Source: Gemmatimonadaceae bacterium (GTDB lineage: Bacteria; Gemmatimonadota; Gemmatimonadetes; Gemmatimonadales; Gemmatimonadaceae). Taken from it: a stretch of DNA of 9,915 nucleotides. Both the position numbers and the translations under genes were made by a program. The notes under the pieces were generated by a model. It saw nothing but the letters and a program-made list of their open reading frames with translations. It was not told where the DNA came from and made no database searches. Of the stretch, positions 1-6,198 are shown in pieces. The DNA is taken from the NCBI GenBank assembly GCA_017881545.1, contig JADGQU010000060.1:1-9915 (forward strand), in the 5' to 3' direction. Every line of letters begins with the position of its first letter. Positions within the stretch are counted from its first letter, which is position 1.

Positions 1-24
1 CGGGCGGAACTAACGGGCGGAACT
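1..24. repeat. Short tandem direct repeat, 13-bp period
   Basis: The 11-mer cgggcggaact occurs at 1-11 and again at 14-24. A related cgggcggga follows at 41-49, inside the left arm of the inverted repeat described next. The rest of bases 1-243 holds no open frame that looks like a gene. The repeat may extend past the left edge of the window. No function can be assigned. Confidence 0.6.
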
Positions 25-33
25 GACAACTGC

Positions 34-219
34 AACTGAACGGGCGGGAGGCGTGAGTAGCGTAGGTGTCAGGTATTTAGTTCAACACGCCGGGACTTGC
101 CTCTGTGGCGCTCTGGGCACAGGCAGTTGATTGTGTCATGACTCTACCGAGATAAGTCCCGGCGTAGTGAACTAACACCCTGGCAACTATGCCCTCTGGC
201 GCCTCCCGCCCGTTCAGTT
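34..219. repeat. Long imperfect inverted repeat (about 186 bp)
   Basis: The outer arms 34-53 and 200-219 are perfect 20-bp reverse complements. Going inward, pairing continues with gaps (60-74 with 177-192), then 8 bp (77-84 with 168-175), then a perfect 12 bp (87-98 with 154-165). The apical part holds a small hairpin (99-107 with 118-124, small bulge). As single-stranded DNA or RNA it would form one long rod. It lies just downstream of the stop codon of the minus-strand VOC gene. It could therefore act as a 3' stabilising or terminating structure for that gene, be a REPIN/MITE-like repeat, or encode a structured RNA. I see no target-site duplication and no T-tract. The structure is read directly from the sequence; its role is unknown. 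Confidence 0.75.
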
Positions 220-243
220 TGAGGCGACGCGGTTGAACGGAGA

Positions 244-669
244 TCAGTTAAGGGGTTGGTACAACTCGATGCGGTTCCCCTCAGGGTCCCTGATCCACGC
301 GAACCGCCCGTAGTCAAAATCCTCGGTCTTCTCGATCTCGATCCCGTCGGCCTTGAGCTGGTCGAGGAACGGCTGTAGCTCCCGCACCCGGTAGTTGATC
401 TGTGCTTCCCGCCGATCGGTGGGGAGCGTCGTCTTGGCCTGGGAGATCGAGAACACCGTCGAGTCCACTTTGGAGGAATCGCCGAGTCGGCGGTACTTGA
501 ACTCGGTGCCGTAGACCTTGCCATCTTCGTAGGTCTCGAGCTTCAGCCCGAAATGGTGGGCGTACCAGTTCGAGAGGGCCTTCGCGTCGTTGGCGTAGAT
601 GAAGACGCCACCGATGCCGTCAATCGGGATTCGCTTCTCGACCTTCCCGCCGATGACTTTCTTGGGCAT
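244..669 (-). CDS. VOC (glyoxalase/bleomycin-resistance) fold protein
   Basis: This encodes 141 residues, ATG at 669 and TGA at 244-246. It looks like a single-domain vicinal-oxygen-chelate protein. The N-terminal half has the usual beta strand GGVFIYAND (20-28) followed by an NWYAHHFGLKLE helix-strand. The C-terminus has the typical RDPEGNRIELYQP (127-139), whose Glu135 is the usual last metal ligand. The position where catalytic VOC enzymes often carry the first metal-binding His is occupied by Gly/Val, so metal-dependent catalysis is doubtful. The substrate cannot be predicted. The gene stands alone and diverges from the infC block. No good Shine-Dalgarno precedes the ATG, but no better in-frame start is visible and the length suits the family. 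The family call is firm; the function is not known. Confidence 0.85.
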   Translation of the reverse strand: MPKKVIGGKVEKRIPIDGIGGVFIYANDAKALSNWYAHHFGLKLETYEDGKVYGTEFKYRRLGDSSKVDSTVFSISQAKTTLPTDRREAQINYRVRELQPFLDQLKADGIEIEKTEDFDYGRFAWIRDPEGNRIELYQPLN

Positions 670-718
670 GTCGCGAATCTAGGCGGGGAGGGAAGCGCAC
701 GGAAGCGGTCCCGGTCCC

Positions 719-747
719 TTGCATGGCAGGGGCGTAAGTCCTATCTT
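719..747 (+). promoter_or_regulatory. Candidate sigma70-type promoter for the infC operon
   Basis: TTGCAT at 719-724 and TATCTT at 742-747 are separated by 17 bases. They match three and four positions of the -35 and -10 consensus. They lie between the divergent VOC gene and the infC leader, where a promoter is expected. An 8-base direct repeat (taagtcct, 735-742 and 747-754) overlaps the -10 region. The match is weak and the start site is unproven. Confidence 0.3.
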
Positions 748-841
748 AAGTCCTGACAATGCGATAAGCGGGAGATCCGGGCGGATCACCCCACCCTCTG
801 GCCCTCGATGTTTGAGGAGTGCTGAAGGAGTTCTAGCCACA

Positions 842-866
842 GATGGCGCTCCAGCTGGGCGGCATC
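842..866 (+). promoter_or_regulatory. Hairpin in the infC leader, upstream of the terminator
   Basis: Bases 842-845 pair with 863-866, 847-849 with 859-861, and 851-852 with 857-858. The loop is AGCT, with one G-G mismatch and one bulged T. The hairpin sits six bases before the intrinsic terminator. This fits a structured 5' leader such as the L20-responsive leaders known upstream of infC-rpmI-rplT in Firmicutes, but I cannot match it to the L20 binding-site consensus by eye. Confidence 0.4.
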
Positions 867-872
867 TTGTTG

Positions 873-908
873 CGCGGACTCCGAAAAAGGGGTCCGCGTT
901 TTTGTTTT
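873..908 (+). terminator. Intrinsic terminator / probable attenuator in the infC leader
   Basis: Bases 873-882 and 889-898 form a 10-bp GC-rich stem (one G-U pair) closed by the loop GAAAAA. It is followed by TTTTTGTTTT at 899-908. This is a textbook Rho-independent terminator. It ends about 20 bases before the infC start, and no plus-strand gene lies upstream that it could serve. It is therefore most simply read as an attenuator in the operon's own leader. A possible antiterminator is 771-782, which is complementary to 872-882 apart from a bulge and a mismatch. Attenuation by ribosomal protein L20 is known for this operon in Bacillus; here it is inferred. Confidence 0.8.
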
Positions 909-916
909 CTTCGAGT

Positions 917-922
917 AAGGGG
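917..922 (+). promoter_or_regulatory. Ribosome binding site that supports the ATC start of infC
   Basis: AAGGGG at 917-922 (with GAG at 913-915) lies five bases before ATC at 928. It overlaps the in-frame TAA at 916-918 that closes the frame upstream. Because no ATG, GTG or TTG occurs between that stop and the ATG at 1021, this site decides the start in favour of 928. Confidence 0.6.
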
Positions 923-927
923 CTCGT

Positions 928-1443
928 ATCCAGGACACCACCAAGCGCGTACGCGTCAACAAACAGATTCGCATCAGTCCCATCAGAGTCATAGCCGCCG
1001 ATGGGGCGCAGCTCGGAATCATGGACGTAGATGCAGCCCTTGCTCAGGCAATCGAACAGGGACTCGATCTCGTCGAAGTCGCACCGATGGCAAGACCACC
1101 CGTCGCCCGCATCATGGATTACGGGAAGTTCAAGTTCGAGCAGGCGAAGATGGCGCGCCAGGCGAAGAAAAAGCAGCACGTGATTCACCTGAAGGAAGTG
1201 AAGTACCGGCCCGGTATCGAAGAGCACGACTTCATGACCAAGACCCGGCACGCGAGGGAATTCCTGCAGGACGGCAACAAAGTGAAGGTGACGTTGATGT
1301 TCCGGGGCAGACAGATCGCTCACCCCGAGCTCGGACGTCAGGTGGTGAATCGGGTCGCACTGGAGCTCGCCGATGTGGCGAAGATCGAAACCGATCCGAA
1401 GTTCGAAGGAAAGTTCATGACCATGATCCTCGCGCCCAAGTAG
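928..1443 (+). CDS. infC: Translation initiation factor IF-3 (non-canonical ATC start)
   Basis: IF-3 binds the 30S subunit, prevents premature 50S joining and proofreads the start codon and initiator tRNA. From ATC at 928 the protein has 171 residues, the normal size. The N-domain starts with QDTTKRVRVNKQIRISPIRV, then ADGAQLGIMDVDAAL (about 24-38). The family signature ARIMDYGKFKFEQ follows after the APMARPPV loop, then a lysine-rich linker and a C-domain ending FMTMILAPK. Starting at the first ATG (1021) would delete 31 conserved residues and gut the N-domain. The frame is closed at 916-918 and contains no ATG/GTG/TTG before 1021, so ATC with the AAGGGG site is the best start. E. coli infC uses AUU, which allows IF-3 to repress its own translation; the same logic is likely here. 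Identity is certain; the exact start is inferred. Confidence 0.93.
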   Translation: MQDTTKRVRVNKQIRISPIRVIAADGAQLGIMDVDAALAQAIEQGLDLVEVAPMARPPVARIMDYGKFKFEQAKMARQAKKKQHVIHLKEVKYRPGIEEHDFMTKTRHAREFLQDGNKVKVTLMFRGRQIAHPELGRQVVNRVALELADVAKIETDPKFEGKFMTMILAPK

Positions 1444-1444
1444 G

Positions 1445-1476
1445 GCGGGAAGAGGGAAGCGGGAAGAGGGAAGCGG
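1445..1476. repeat. Purine-rich 14-bp tandem repeat after infC
   Basis: The unit gcgggaagagggaa is present twice in tandem (1445-1458, 1459-1472), followed by a partial third copy gcgg. It fills the start of the 82-base infC-rpmI gap. A related string, ggggagggaagcg, occurs in the divergent intergenic region near 684-697, so it may be a dispersed intergenic element. A weak 6-bp stem (1484-1489 with 1500-1505) follows. It has no T-tract and is not a convincing terminator. Confidence 0.6.
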
Positions 1477-1525
1477 TAATCACTCTCGCCTTACTGAACG
1501 CGAGATAGACATAAAAGGAATTTCA

Positions 1526-1723
1526 ATGCCGAAAATGAAGTCGCACAAAGGCGCCAGAAAGCGCTTCAAGATCACCGGCTCCGGAAAGGTGAAGCGCATG
1601 AGAGCGTTCAAGAGCCACATTCTTACCAAAAAGTCGTCGAAGAGAAAGCGGCGCCTGCGCCAGGGCACGATCATCAAGACCCCCGGCGAGACCAGGAACA
1701 TCAAGCGCCTCCTTCAGGCGTAG
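1526..1723 (+). CDS. rpmI: 50S ribosomal protein bL35
   Basis: This small, very basic 65-residue protein has the bL35 pattern throughout: an N-terminal MPKMKSHKGARKRFKITGSG, the central AFKSHILTKKSSKRKRRLR, and a C-terminal NIKRLL. It is a structural protein of the large ribosomal subunit. The ATG is preceded by AAAAGGAA five bases upstream, a good ribosome binding site. It lies 82 bases after infC and 12 bases before rplT, the conserved infC-rpmI-rplT order. In bacteria this operon is commonly feedback-controlled by L20, acting on the mRNA leader or at rpmI. Length is normal and nothing is odd. Identification is secure. Confidence 0.97.
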   Translation: MPKMKSHKGARKRFKITGSGKVKRMRAFKSHILTKKSSKRKRRLRQGTIIKTPGETRNIKRLLQA

Positions 1724-1735
1724 AGGAATAGACCA

Positions 1736-2098
1736 ATGCCACGCGTTAGATCGAATGTCGCGCGCTTGAAGCGCAAGAAGCAGGTAATGAAGGCGGCACG
1801 CGGCGCCTTCGGCGCCCGCAGCAAGCTTTGGAAAGCAGCAAAGGAGAACGTCGAGCGCGGTTGGAAGTACGCGTACCGCGATCGCAAGAACAAGAAACGC
1901 GATTTCCGGAAGCTATGGATCGTCCGCATCAACGCGGGCGCGCACCTGCACGGGATGTCGTACTCGGTGTTCATGCACGGCCTCAAGAAGGCGGGCATCG
2001 AAATCGACCGGAAGGTCCTGTCCGACATTGCCGTCAACGATTCCGCTGCGTTTACCGCGCTCGCCGAAAAGGCGAGATCAGCCTTAGACGCCGCGTAA
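1736..2098 (+). CDS. rplT: 50S ribosomal protein bL20
   Basis: This encodes 120 residues, the usual bL20 length. The basic N-terminal extension MPRVRSNVARLKRKKQVMKA leads into GAFGARSKLWKAAKENVERG and the conserved YAYRDRKNKKRDFRKLWIVRINA. A globular C-terminal half follows, with the conserved NDSAAFTALAEKAR near the end. bL20 is needed early in 50S assembly and is the known autogenous repressor of its own operon in E. coli and Bacillus, which bears on the infC leader structure. The start ATG has GAGGA nine bases upstream, overlapping the rpmI stop region, so the two genes are closely coupled. Nothing unusual was seen. Confidence 0.97.
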   Translation: MPRVRSNVARLKRKKQVMKAARGAFGARSKLWKAAKENVERGWKYAYRDRKNKKRDFRKLWIVRINAGAHLHGMSYSVFMHGLKKAGIEIDRKVLSDIAVNDSAAFTALAEKARSALDAA

Positions 2099-2117
2099 CA
2101 CCTTCGCAAGGATTTCA

Positions 2118-2165
2118 AAAGGACTCTACCGGCGCTAATGTAAGATCTGCGCGGTGGAGTCCTTT
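2118..2165 (+). promoter_or_regulatory. Strong hairpin in the rplT-pheS gap
   Basis: Bases 2118-2135 pair with 2149-2165: aaaggactc with gagtccttt at the base, then accg with cggt and cgc with gcg. There is one G-U pair and one bulged G; the loop is 2136-2148. The stem is followed by TTTGCGTTTGCCC, a poor U-tract, so it is at most a weak terminator. It lies 27 bases before the pheS start. It could separate the ribosomal-protein transcript from pheST, be a processing site, or act as a pheS attenuator. I see no leader peptide rich in Phe codons and the gap is too short for a T-box. A weak -10-like TAATGT or TAAGAT sits in the loop. Confidence 0.5.
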
Positions 2166-2191
2166 GCGTTTGCCCACCCAAACTCTGAACC

Positions 2192-3220
2192 GTGACGCTT
2201 TCGGAATTCCAGCAGCTCGTCACCACGCTCGCCGCTGACGGCGAGAAGCTCATCGATGCAGCGACGACGGCCTCCTCGCTCGAGGACGCGCGCACGTCGT
2301 TGCTGGGCAGAAAATCCGGAAGACTGCCTGAGCTGTTCAAGCAGCTGCCCTCGCTCGCGCCCGAAGAGCTGCGCGAGGGCGGCTCGCTCATCAATGCCGT
2401 AAAGGCGAAGCTCGAGGCGCGCCTCGAAGATCGGCGGCGGCAGCTCGACGCTGCCAGCTCCTCCAAACGGAACGTCGATCTCACGATGCCCGCGCGCCGC
2501 CAATGGCAGGGCTCGAAGCATCCCGTCACTCTCGTCATCGAGGAGATCGAGGAGATCTTTCGCGAGCTCGGATTCACGATCGCGCTTGGCCCGGAGGCGG
2601 AGACGGAGTGGTACAACTTCACGTCGCTCAACTTCCCCCCCGACCACCCCGCGCTGGACCTGCACGACACGCTGTACCTGGGCGAGAACGTGATGCTGAG
2701 AACGCACACCTCACCCGTCCAGATTCGCACGATGCAGAAGTTCAAGCCGCCGATCAGGATTCTTAGCCCGGGAAACGCCTATCGCCGCGATTTCTTTGAC
2801 GCGTCGCACGCGCCCATGTTCGCGCAGATCGAAGGCCTGGCAATCGACGACGGAGTGAGCTTCGTCGATCTCAAGGCGACCCTCACGCATTTCGCCAACC
2901 AATTCTTCGGCAAGACGAAGACGCGCTTCCGCCCCAGCTATTTCCCGTTCACGGAGCCGTCGGCCGAGATGGACGTGGAGTGCCAGCTGTGTCACGGGTC
3001 CGGATGTCCGGGCTGCAAAGGCACCGGTTGGATGGAGATTCTCGGGTCGGGAATGGTGCATCCGTCCGTGATCAATGCGGCGGGGCTCGACGCCGATCGC
3101 TACACCGGGTGGGCATTCGGCATGGGCCCGGCGCGGATAGCGATGCTCCGCTACGACATTCCCGACATAAGGATTCTCTACGATTCGGACGTGAGATTTC
3201 TCTACCAGATCTCCCGGTGA
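2192..3220 (+). CDS. pheS: Phenylalanine--tRNA ligase alpha subunit
   Basis: This is the catalytic class II subunit of the (alpha-beta)2 PheRS, charging tRNA-Phe in the cytoplasm. It has 342 residues. The N-terminal coiled-coil arm (about 1-85) is followed by the core, with PARRQWQGSKHPV, the conserved hinge EEIFRELGF, and a motif-2 region YRRDFFDASHAPMFAQIEGL. A four-cysteine CxxC-x4-CxxC knuckle (Cys264, 267, 272, 275) probably binds zinc, as in many bacterial PheS. It is followed by GTGWMEILGSGMVHPSV. Motif 3 reads FGMGPARIAMLRY: the usual Glu before the Arg is Ala314 while Arg315 is kept. GTG at 2192 is the first possible start after an in-frame TGA at 2186-2188. No clear Shine-Dalgarno is visible. 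The stop overlaps the pheT start. Confidence 0.96.
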   Translation: MTLSEFQQLVTTLAADGEKLIDAATTASSLEDARTSLLGRKSGRLPELFKQLPSLAPEELREGGSLINAVKAKLEARLEDRRRQLDAASSSKRNVDLTMPARRQWQGSKHPVTLVIEEIEEIFRELGFTIALGPEAETEWYNFTSLNFPPDHPALDLHDTLYLGENVMLRTHTSPVQIRTMQKFKPPIRILSPGNAYRRDFFDASHAPMFAQIEGLAIDDGVSFVDLKATLTHFANQFFGKTKTRFRPSYFPFTEPSAEMDVECQLCHGSGCPGCKGTGWMEILGSGMVHPSVINAAGLDADRYTGWAFGMGPARIAMLRYDIPDIRILYDSDVRFLYQISR

Positions 3221-5631
3221 ACGCCTCCTACGAGTGGCTCCGCGCCTTCGTTCCGTTCAGCCTCAGTCCCACTGAGCTGCGCGATCTCCTCACATCCCGG
3301 TGCGCGACGGTCGACGATCTTGTTCCCCTGCAAGCGGACCTGGGGGCGATCGTGATTGCGCGCGTGGTCGAGGCAACGCGACATCCGAACTCTGATCACC
3401 TCTGGATCACGAAAGTCGATGCCGGTACGGGGACTTTGCTGGACGTCGTGTGCGGCGCGGCCAATGTCACCGTCAACACGCTGTACCCGTTCGCGCCCGT
3501 CGGCGCCGTGCTCCCCGGCGGAATGAAGATCGAGAAGCGGAAGATTCGCGGCGAGAACTCCGAAGGCATGCTCTGCTCGGCAAAAGAGCTCGGACTCGGC
3601 GAGGACAAAGAGGGCATCATGGCACTGACGCTCATTGCGGAACCTGGGACCAGGTTCCTCGACGCGATGCCGATCGGCGACACCCGACTCGTGATCGATG
3701 TGCTCCCAAATCGCCCCGATCTCCTTTCTCACGAGGGGCTCGCGCGCGAGATCGCCGCCGCGACCGGCGGCACCATGAGCCGCCCCGAGATCGCCGAGGA
3801 GAAGCCGTTCGTCATTCGCACGCACACCGTGAAGGCGACGTCCGGCAAAGTCGGAGACATAACCGTCAAGATCGAGGACACCGACGGCTGCATGCGCTAC
3901 GCCGGCGCGGTGCTCACGGGTTTGAAGGTTGGACCCAGCCCCGATTGGCTGGTGCGGCGGCTCCAGGCCGTCGGCTTGCGTTCGATCAACAACGTCGTTG
4001 ACGTCACGAACTACATGCTCGTCGGCTTCGGCCAGCCGATGCACGCGTTCGATCTCGAGAGGATTGCGCGCGGCACCGTGGTCGTGAGGAAGACTCGCGG
4101 CGAGGAGTTGATCAAGACACTCGATGGCGTCGACAGGACGCTGCCGCCCGGCGCCGTGGTGATTGGAGATGCGGAGCGAGCGCAGGCCATCGCGGGCATC
4201 ATCGGCGGCAGTGGAAGCGAAGTGTCGGACGGAACGACCGAGATTTTTCTCGAGGTGGCCGCATTCAATCCCGCGAGCATTCGCGCTACTCGTCGAAAGC
4301 TAGGAATCTCGACGGACGCGAGCTACCGGTTCGAGCGTGGCGTGGACGTCGAGGCAATTCCAGCGCTGGTGGATTACGCCGCGAGGCTGATCCTGTCCGT
4401 CGCGGGTGGAATCCCGCAGGGGAATCCAGTTGACTTGTATCCGCTTCCCAAACGTCCGCAACCCATCTCCCTCAAGCTCCCGCGAGTAGCGCGACTGCTC
4501 GGCGAGCCCGTGGACGCAATAGAAGTAGAGAAGAACCTCAGGACCGTCGGGTTCAGGATCGCGCCCGAGGCCAAGGACGTCTTCAAGATTTCGCCGCCGA
4601 GCTGGCGGCACGACGTGCGTGGCGATGTGGATCTGGCGGAGGAGATCGCGCGGCTGCGAGGGTACGACACATTCTCTTCGGAGCTGCGCCCGTTCCGTCC
4701 CAGCGCCGTGCCCGATGCGCCGCTCGTCGCTGTGATGGAGCGCGTCCAGGACGCGCTCGTCGCCGCCGGTCTCAACGAGATCAGGCCGATGCCCTTTGTG
4801 GCTGAGGGGAGGGGCGCCACCGTCCGCGTCACCAATCCGCTGGCGGAGGACGAAGCGTTTCTGCGCGGGGATCTGTTGAGGACTCTGATTTCCCGGGCCG
4901 AGTACAATCTGGCCCGCATGCAGGGGAATGTTCGACTGTTCGAGATCGGCACGGCGTTTTTCGCGGGCGAAGATCCCGCGGCGCTTCCGGGTCCCAGGAA
5001 AACCGCGCTTCCGCGCGAGGAGATGCACGTCGCCGCTCTGGTGATGGGTCAGCGCTCGCCGACGCATTTCACCAAGGCGATACAACCGAGCTACGATGAG
5101 TGGGACATCAAGTTCCTCGCGGAGAACGCGGCCGTGGCGGCGTTTCCGTCAGCGGCGGTGAAGCTGGTTCCCGGCGCCGGCGAGACGCTGTGGGACATTG
5201 CCGTCGACGGGATTGTCGTCGGCTCAGCTCGTCGCCTGACGCTCGATGCTCCGGTCTGGGCGAAGCCTGCGTTTGGGCTGGAGTTGAACCTCGAGGCGAT
5301 CGAGCAGGGACCCGCCAGGAGCCATGCGTACAAGGCGATCCCCGCGACTCCGCGAGTGCAGGTAGATCTCGCTCTTCTCGCGCCGTCAAGTGTTACAGCT
5401 GCGCAAATCGACGTCCTCATCCGGAGAGAAGCCGGCGATCTGCTCGAGAGTCTTACTCTTTTCGACGAATTCAGCGGCCAGGGAATTCCCGATGGATCGC
5501 GCAGTCTGGCGTGGGCGTTGACGTTCCGTCATCCCGAGCGCACACTAAAGGACCAGGAAGTGCAAGGGAGAACGGCGAAGATTGTCAACGCACTCGAGGG
5601 AGAACTGGGTGTCCGACAGCGTACGTCCTGA
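3217..5631 (+). CDS. pheT: Phenylalanine--tRNA ligase beta subunit
   Basis: This is the non-catalytic, tRNA-recognising and editing partner of PheS. From GTG at 3217 it has 804 residues, a normal length. An N-terminal segment MNASYEWLRAFVP leads into an EMAP-like tRNA-binding domain (about 42-150, with RHPNSDHLWITKVDAG). The B3/B4 editing domain follows, with INNVVDVTNYMLVGFGQPMHAF from about 257 and STDASYRFERGVD from about 360. Next come a B5 domain (about 411-486, ending WRHDVRGDVDLAEEIARL), a catalytic-like core, and a C-terminal FDX-ACB anticodon-binding domain (about 709-800, ATPRVQVDLALL to TFRHPERTL). The GTG shares four bases with the pheS stop (GTGA), implying translational coupling. 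The frame is open further upstream (to 2980) but that part overlaps pheS and is not PheT-like. Its last 23 bases overlap the next gene. Confidence 0.96.
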   Translation: MNASYEWLRAFVPFSLSPTELRDLLTSRCATVDDLVPLQADLGAIVIARVVEATRHPNSDHLWITKVDAGTGTLLDVVCGAANVTVNTLYPFAPVGAVLPGGMKIEKRKIRGENSEGMLCSAKELGLGEDKEGIMALTLIAEPGTRFLDAMPIGDTRLVIDVLPNRPDLLSHEGLAREIAAATGGTMSRPEIAEEKPFVIRTHTVKATSGKVGDITVKIEDTDGCMRYAGAVLTGLKVGPSPDWLVRRLQAVGLRSINNVVDVTNYMLVGFGQPMHAFDLERIARGTVVVRKTRGEELIKTLDGVDRTLPPGAVVIGDAERAQAIAGIIGGSGSEVSDGTTEIFLEVAAFNPASIRATRRKLGISTDASYRFERGVDVEAIPALVDYAARLILSVAGGIPQGNPVDLYPLPKRPQPISLKLPRVARLLGEPVDAIEVEKNLRTVGFRIAPEAKDVFKISPPSWRHDVRGDVDLAEEIARLRGYDTFSSELRPFRPSAVPDAPLVAVMERVQDALVAAGLNEIRPMPFVAEGRGATVRVTNPLAEDEAFLRGDLLRTLISRAEYNLARMQGNVRLFEIGTAFFAGEDPAALPGPRKTALPREEMHVAALVMGQRSPTHFTKAIQPSYDEWDIKFLAENAAVAAFPSAAVKLVPGAGETLWDIAVDGIVVGSARRLTLDAPVWAKPAFGLELNLEAIEQGPARSHAYKAIPATPRVQVDLALLAPSSVTAAQIDVLIRREAGDLLESLTLFDEFSGQGIPDGSRSLAWALTFRHPERTLKDQEVQGRTAKIVNALEGELGVRQRTS

Positions 5632-5905
5632 AATATCCGCCTTCGCGGAGCTGGAGCAGCTGGTGAAACATCTCGGCGACGAGCTCGCCGCGTTCCGCCG
5701 CCGCGCATTGCAGGCGGAGGCGCGCATCAAGAGTCTCGAATCAACCGGAGTGAAGGGAGTAGTGTCTCCTGAGCGCGTTCAGCATCTGGAAAACGAGAAC
5801 GCCGGCCTCACCAGCCGGCTCGACGCCGCGCGCGCGCGAACCCAGCAGATGATCGACCGCGTCCGCTTCCTCCGTCAACAGCATGATGGAGCGGGAGCGC
5901 GTTGA
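5609..5905 (+). CDS. Small coiled-coil protein in the zapB position
   Basis: From GTG at 5609 this gives 98 residues, preceded by a good ribosome binding site (GAGGGAGA, 5596-5603) that lies inside the pheT end. An earlier ATG at 5582 is in frame but overlaps pheT more and lacks such a site. The protein is hydrophilic and heptad-like: AFAELEQLVKHLGDELAAFRRRALQAEARIKSLE (about 11-44), a short break, then ERVQHLENENAGLTSRLDAARARTQQMIDRVRFLRQQ. There is no signal peptide or membrane segment. Its stop overlaps the zapA start by four bases. Small ZapB-like coiled coils commonly precede zapA in pheST-zapA clusters, so an FtsZ-ring accessory role is likely. This is inference from position and shape, since such sequences are hard to assign by similarity. 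Confidence 0.85.
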   Translation: MSDSVRPEISAFAELEQLVKHLGDELAAFRRRALQAEARIKSLESTGVKGVVSPERVQHLENENAGLTSRLDAARARTQQMIDRVRFLRQQHDGAGAR

Positions 5906-6198
5906 GCACAAAAAAGAATGTCGTCCGCGTCACGATCCTCGGCGACGAGTATTCGATCAGGAGCGATGCCAGCCCCGAGCGCACGCGCGCGGTGGCCGAG
6001 CACGTGGACAACGTCATCCGTGAGACGATGCGGGCCGGCAACATCGTCGAGGCCCAGAAGGGCGCGATCCTCGCCGCGCTGAGCATCACAGATGAGCTGT
6101 TCGATGCCCGCGAGGCGGGCGACGACCTTGCGGGGGCCATGAAGCGGCTTGGCGCGGAGATTCGGCCGTGGCTCCCCCCCGCGAAAAGAAAAGAGTAA
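5902..6198 (+). CDS. zapA: Cell division protein ZapA
   Basis: ZapA binds and cross-links FtsZ protofilaments at the division ring and is cytoplasmic. This 98-residue protein has the family layout. A beta-rich N-terminal head carries VVRVTILGDEYSIRSDASPE. A helical region with VAEHVDNVIRETMR and AQKGAILAALSITDELFDAR, typical of ZapA, follows and ends in a basic tail KRKE. The start TTG at 5902 overlaps the preceding stop (TTGA) and has GGGAG four bases upstream; no ATG or GTG is better placed. The C-terminal codons and stop are part of a 39-bp tandem duplication that continues into the downstream gap. Coupling to the coiled-coil gene suggests both act in the same complex. The family call is good, though ZapA proteins are short and diverse. 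Confidence 0.9.
   Translation: MSTKKNVVRVTILGDEYSIRSDASPERTRAVAEHVDNVIRETMRAGNIVEAQKGAILAALSITDELFDAREAGDDLAGAMKRLGAEIRPWLPPAKRKE

Noticed and set aside
1..60. CRISPR array from the repeated cgggcgg units
   Set aside because: The units are about 11 bases with no regular spacers and no cas genes nearby. They are simple repeats next to an inverted repeat.
679..1323. 214-codon minus-strand frame across the infC leader and gene
   Set aside because: It covers the infC terminator and promoter region and is antisense to conserved IF-3 codons. It is a shadow of the GC-rich coding strand.
1021..1443. IF-3 read from the ATG at 1021
   Set aside because: This would remove the first 31 residues, which match the conserved IF-3 N-domain, and the ATG has no suitable ribosome binding site. 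The ATC at 928 explains the data better.
2099..2191. T-box or Phe leader-peptide attenuator upstream of pheS
   Set aside because: The 93-base gap is too short for a T-box, has no T-box core sequence I can see, and has no short frame rich in Phe codons.
1714..2745. 343-codon minus-strand open frame opposite rplT and pheS
   Set aside because: It is antisense to two clearly conserved genes, is Ser/Arg/Ala-rich as expected from the reverse strand of GC-rich coding DNA, and shows no recognisable domain.
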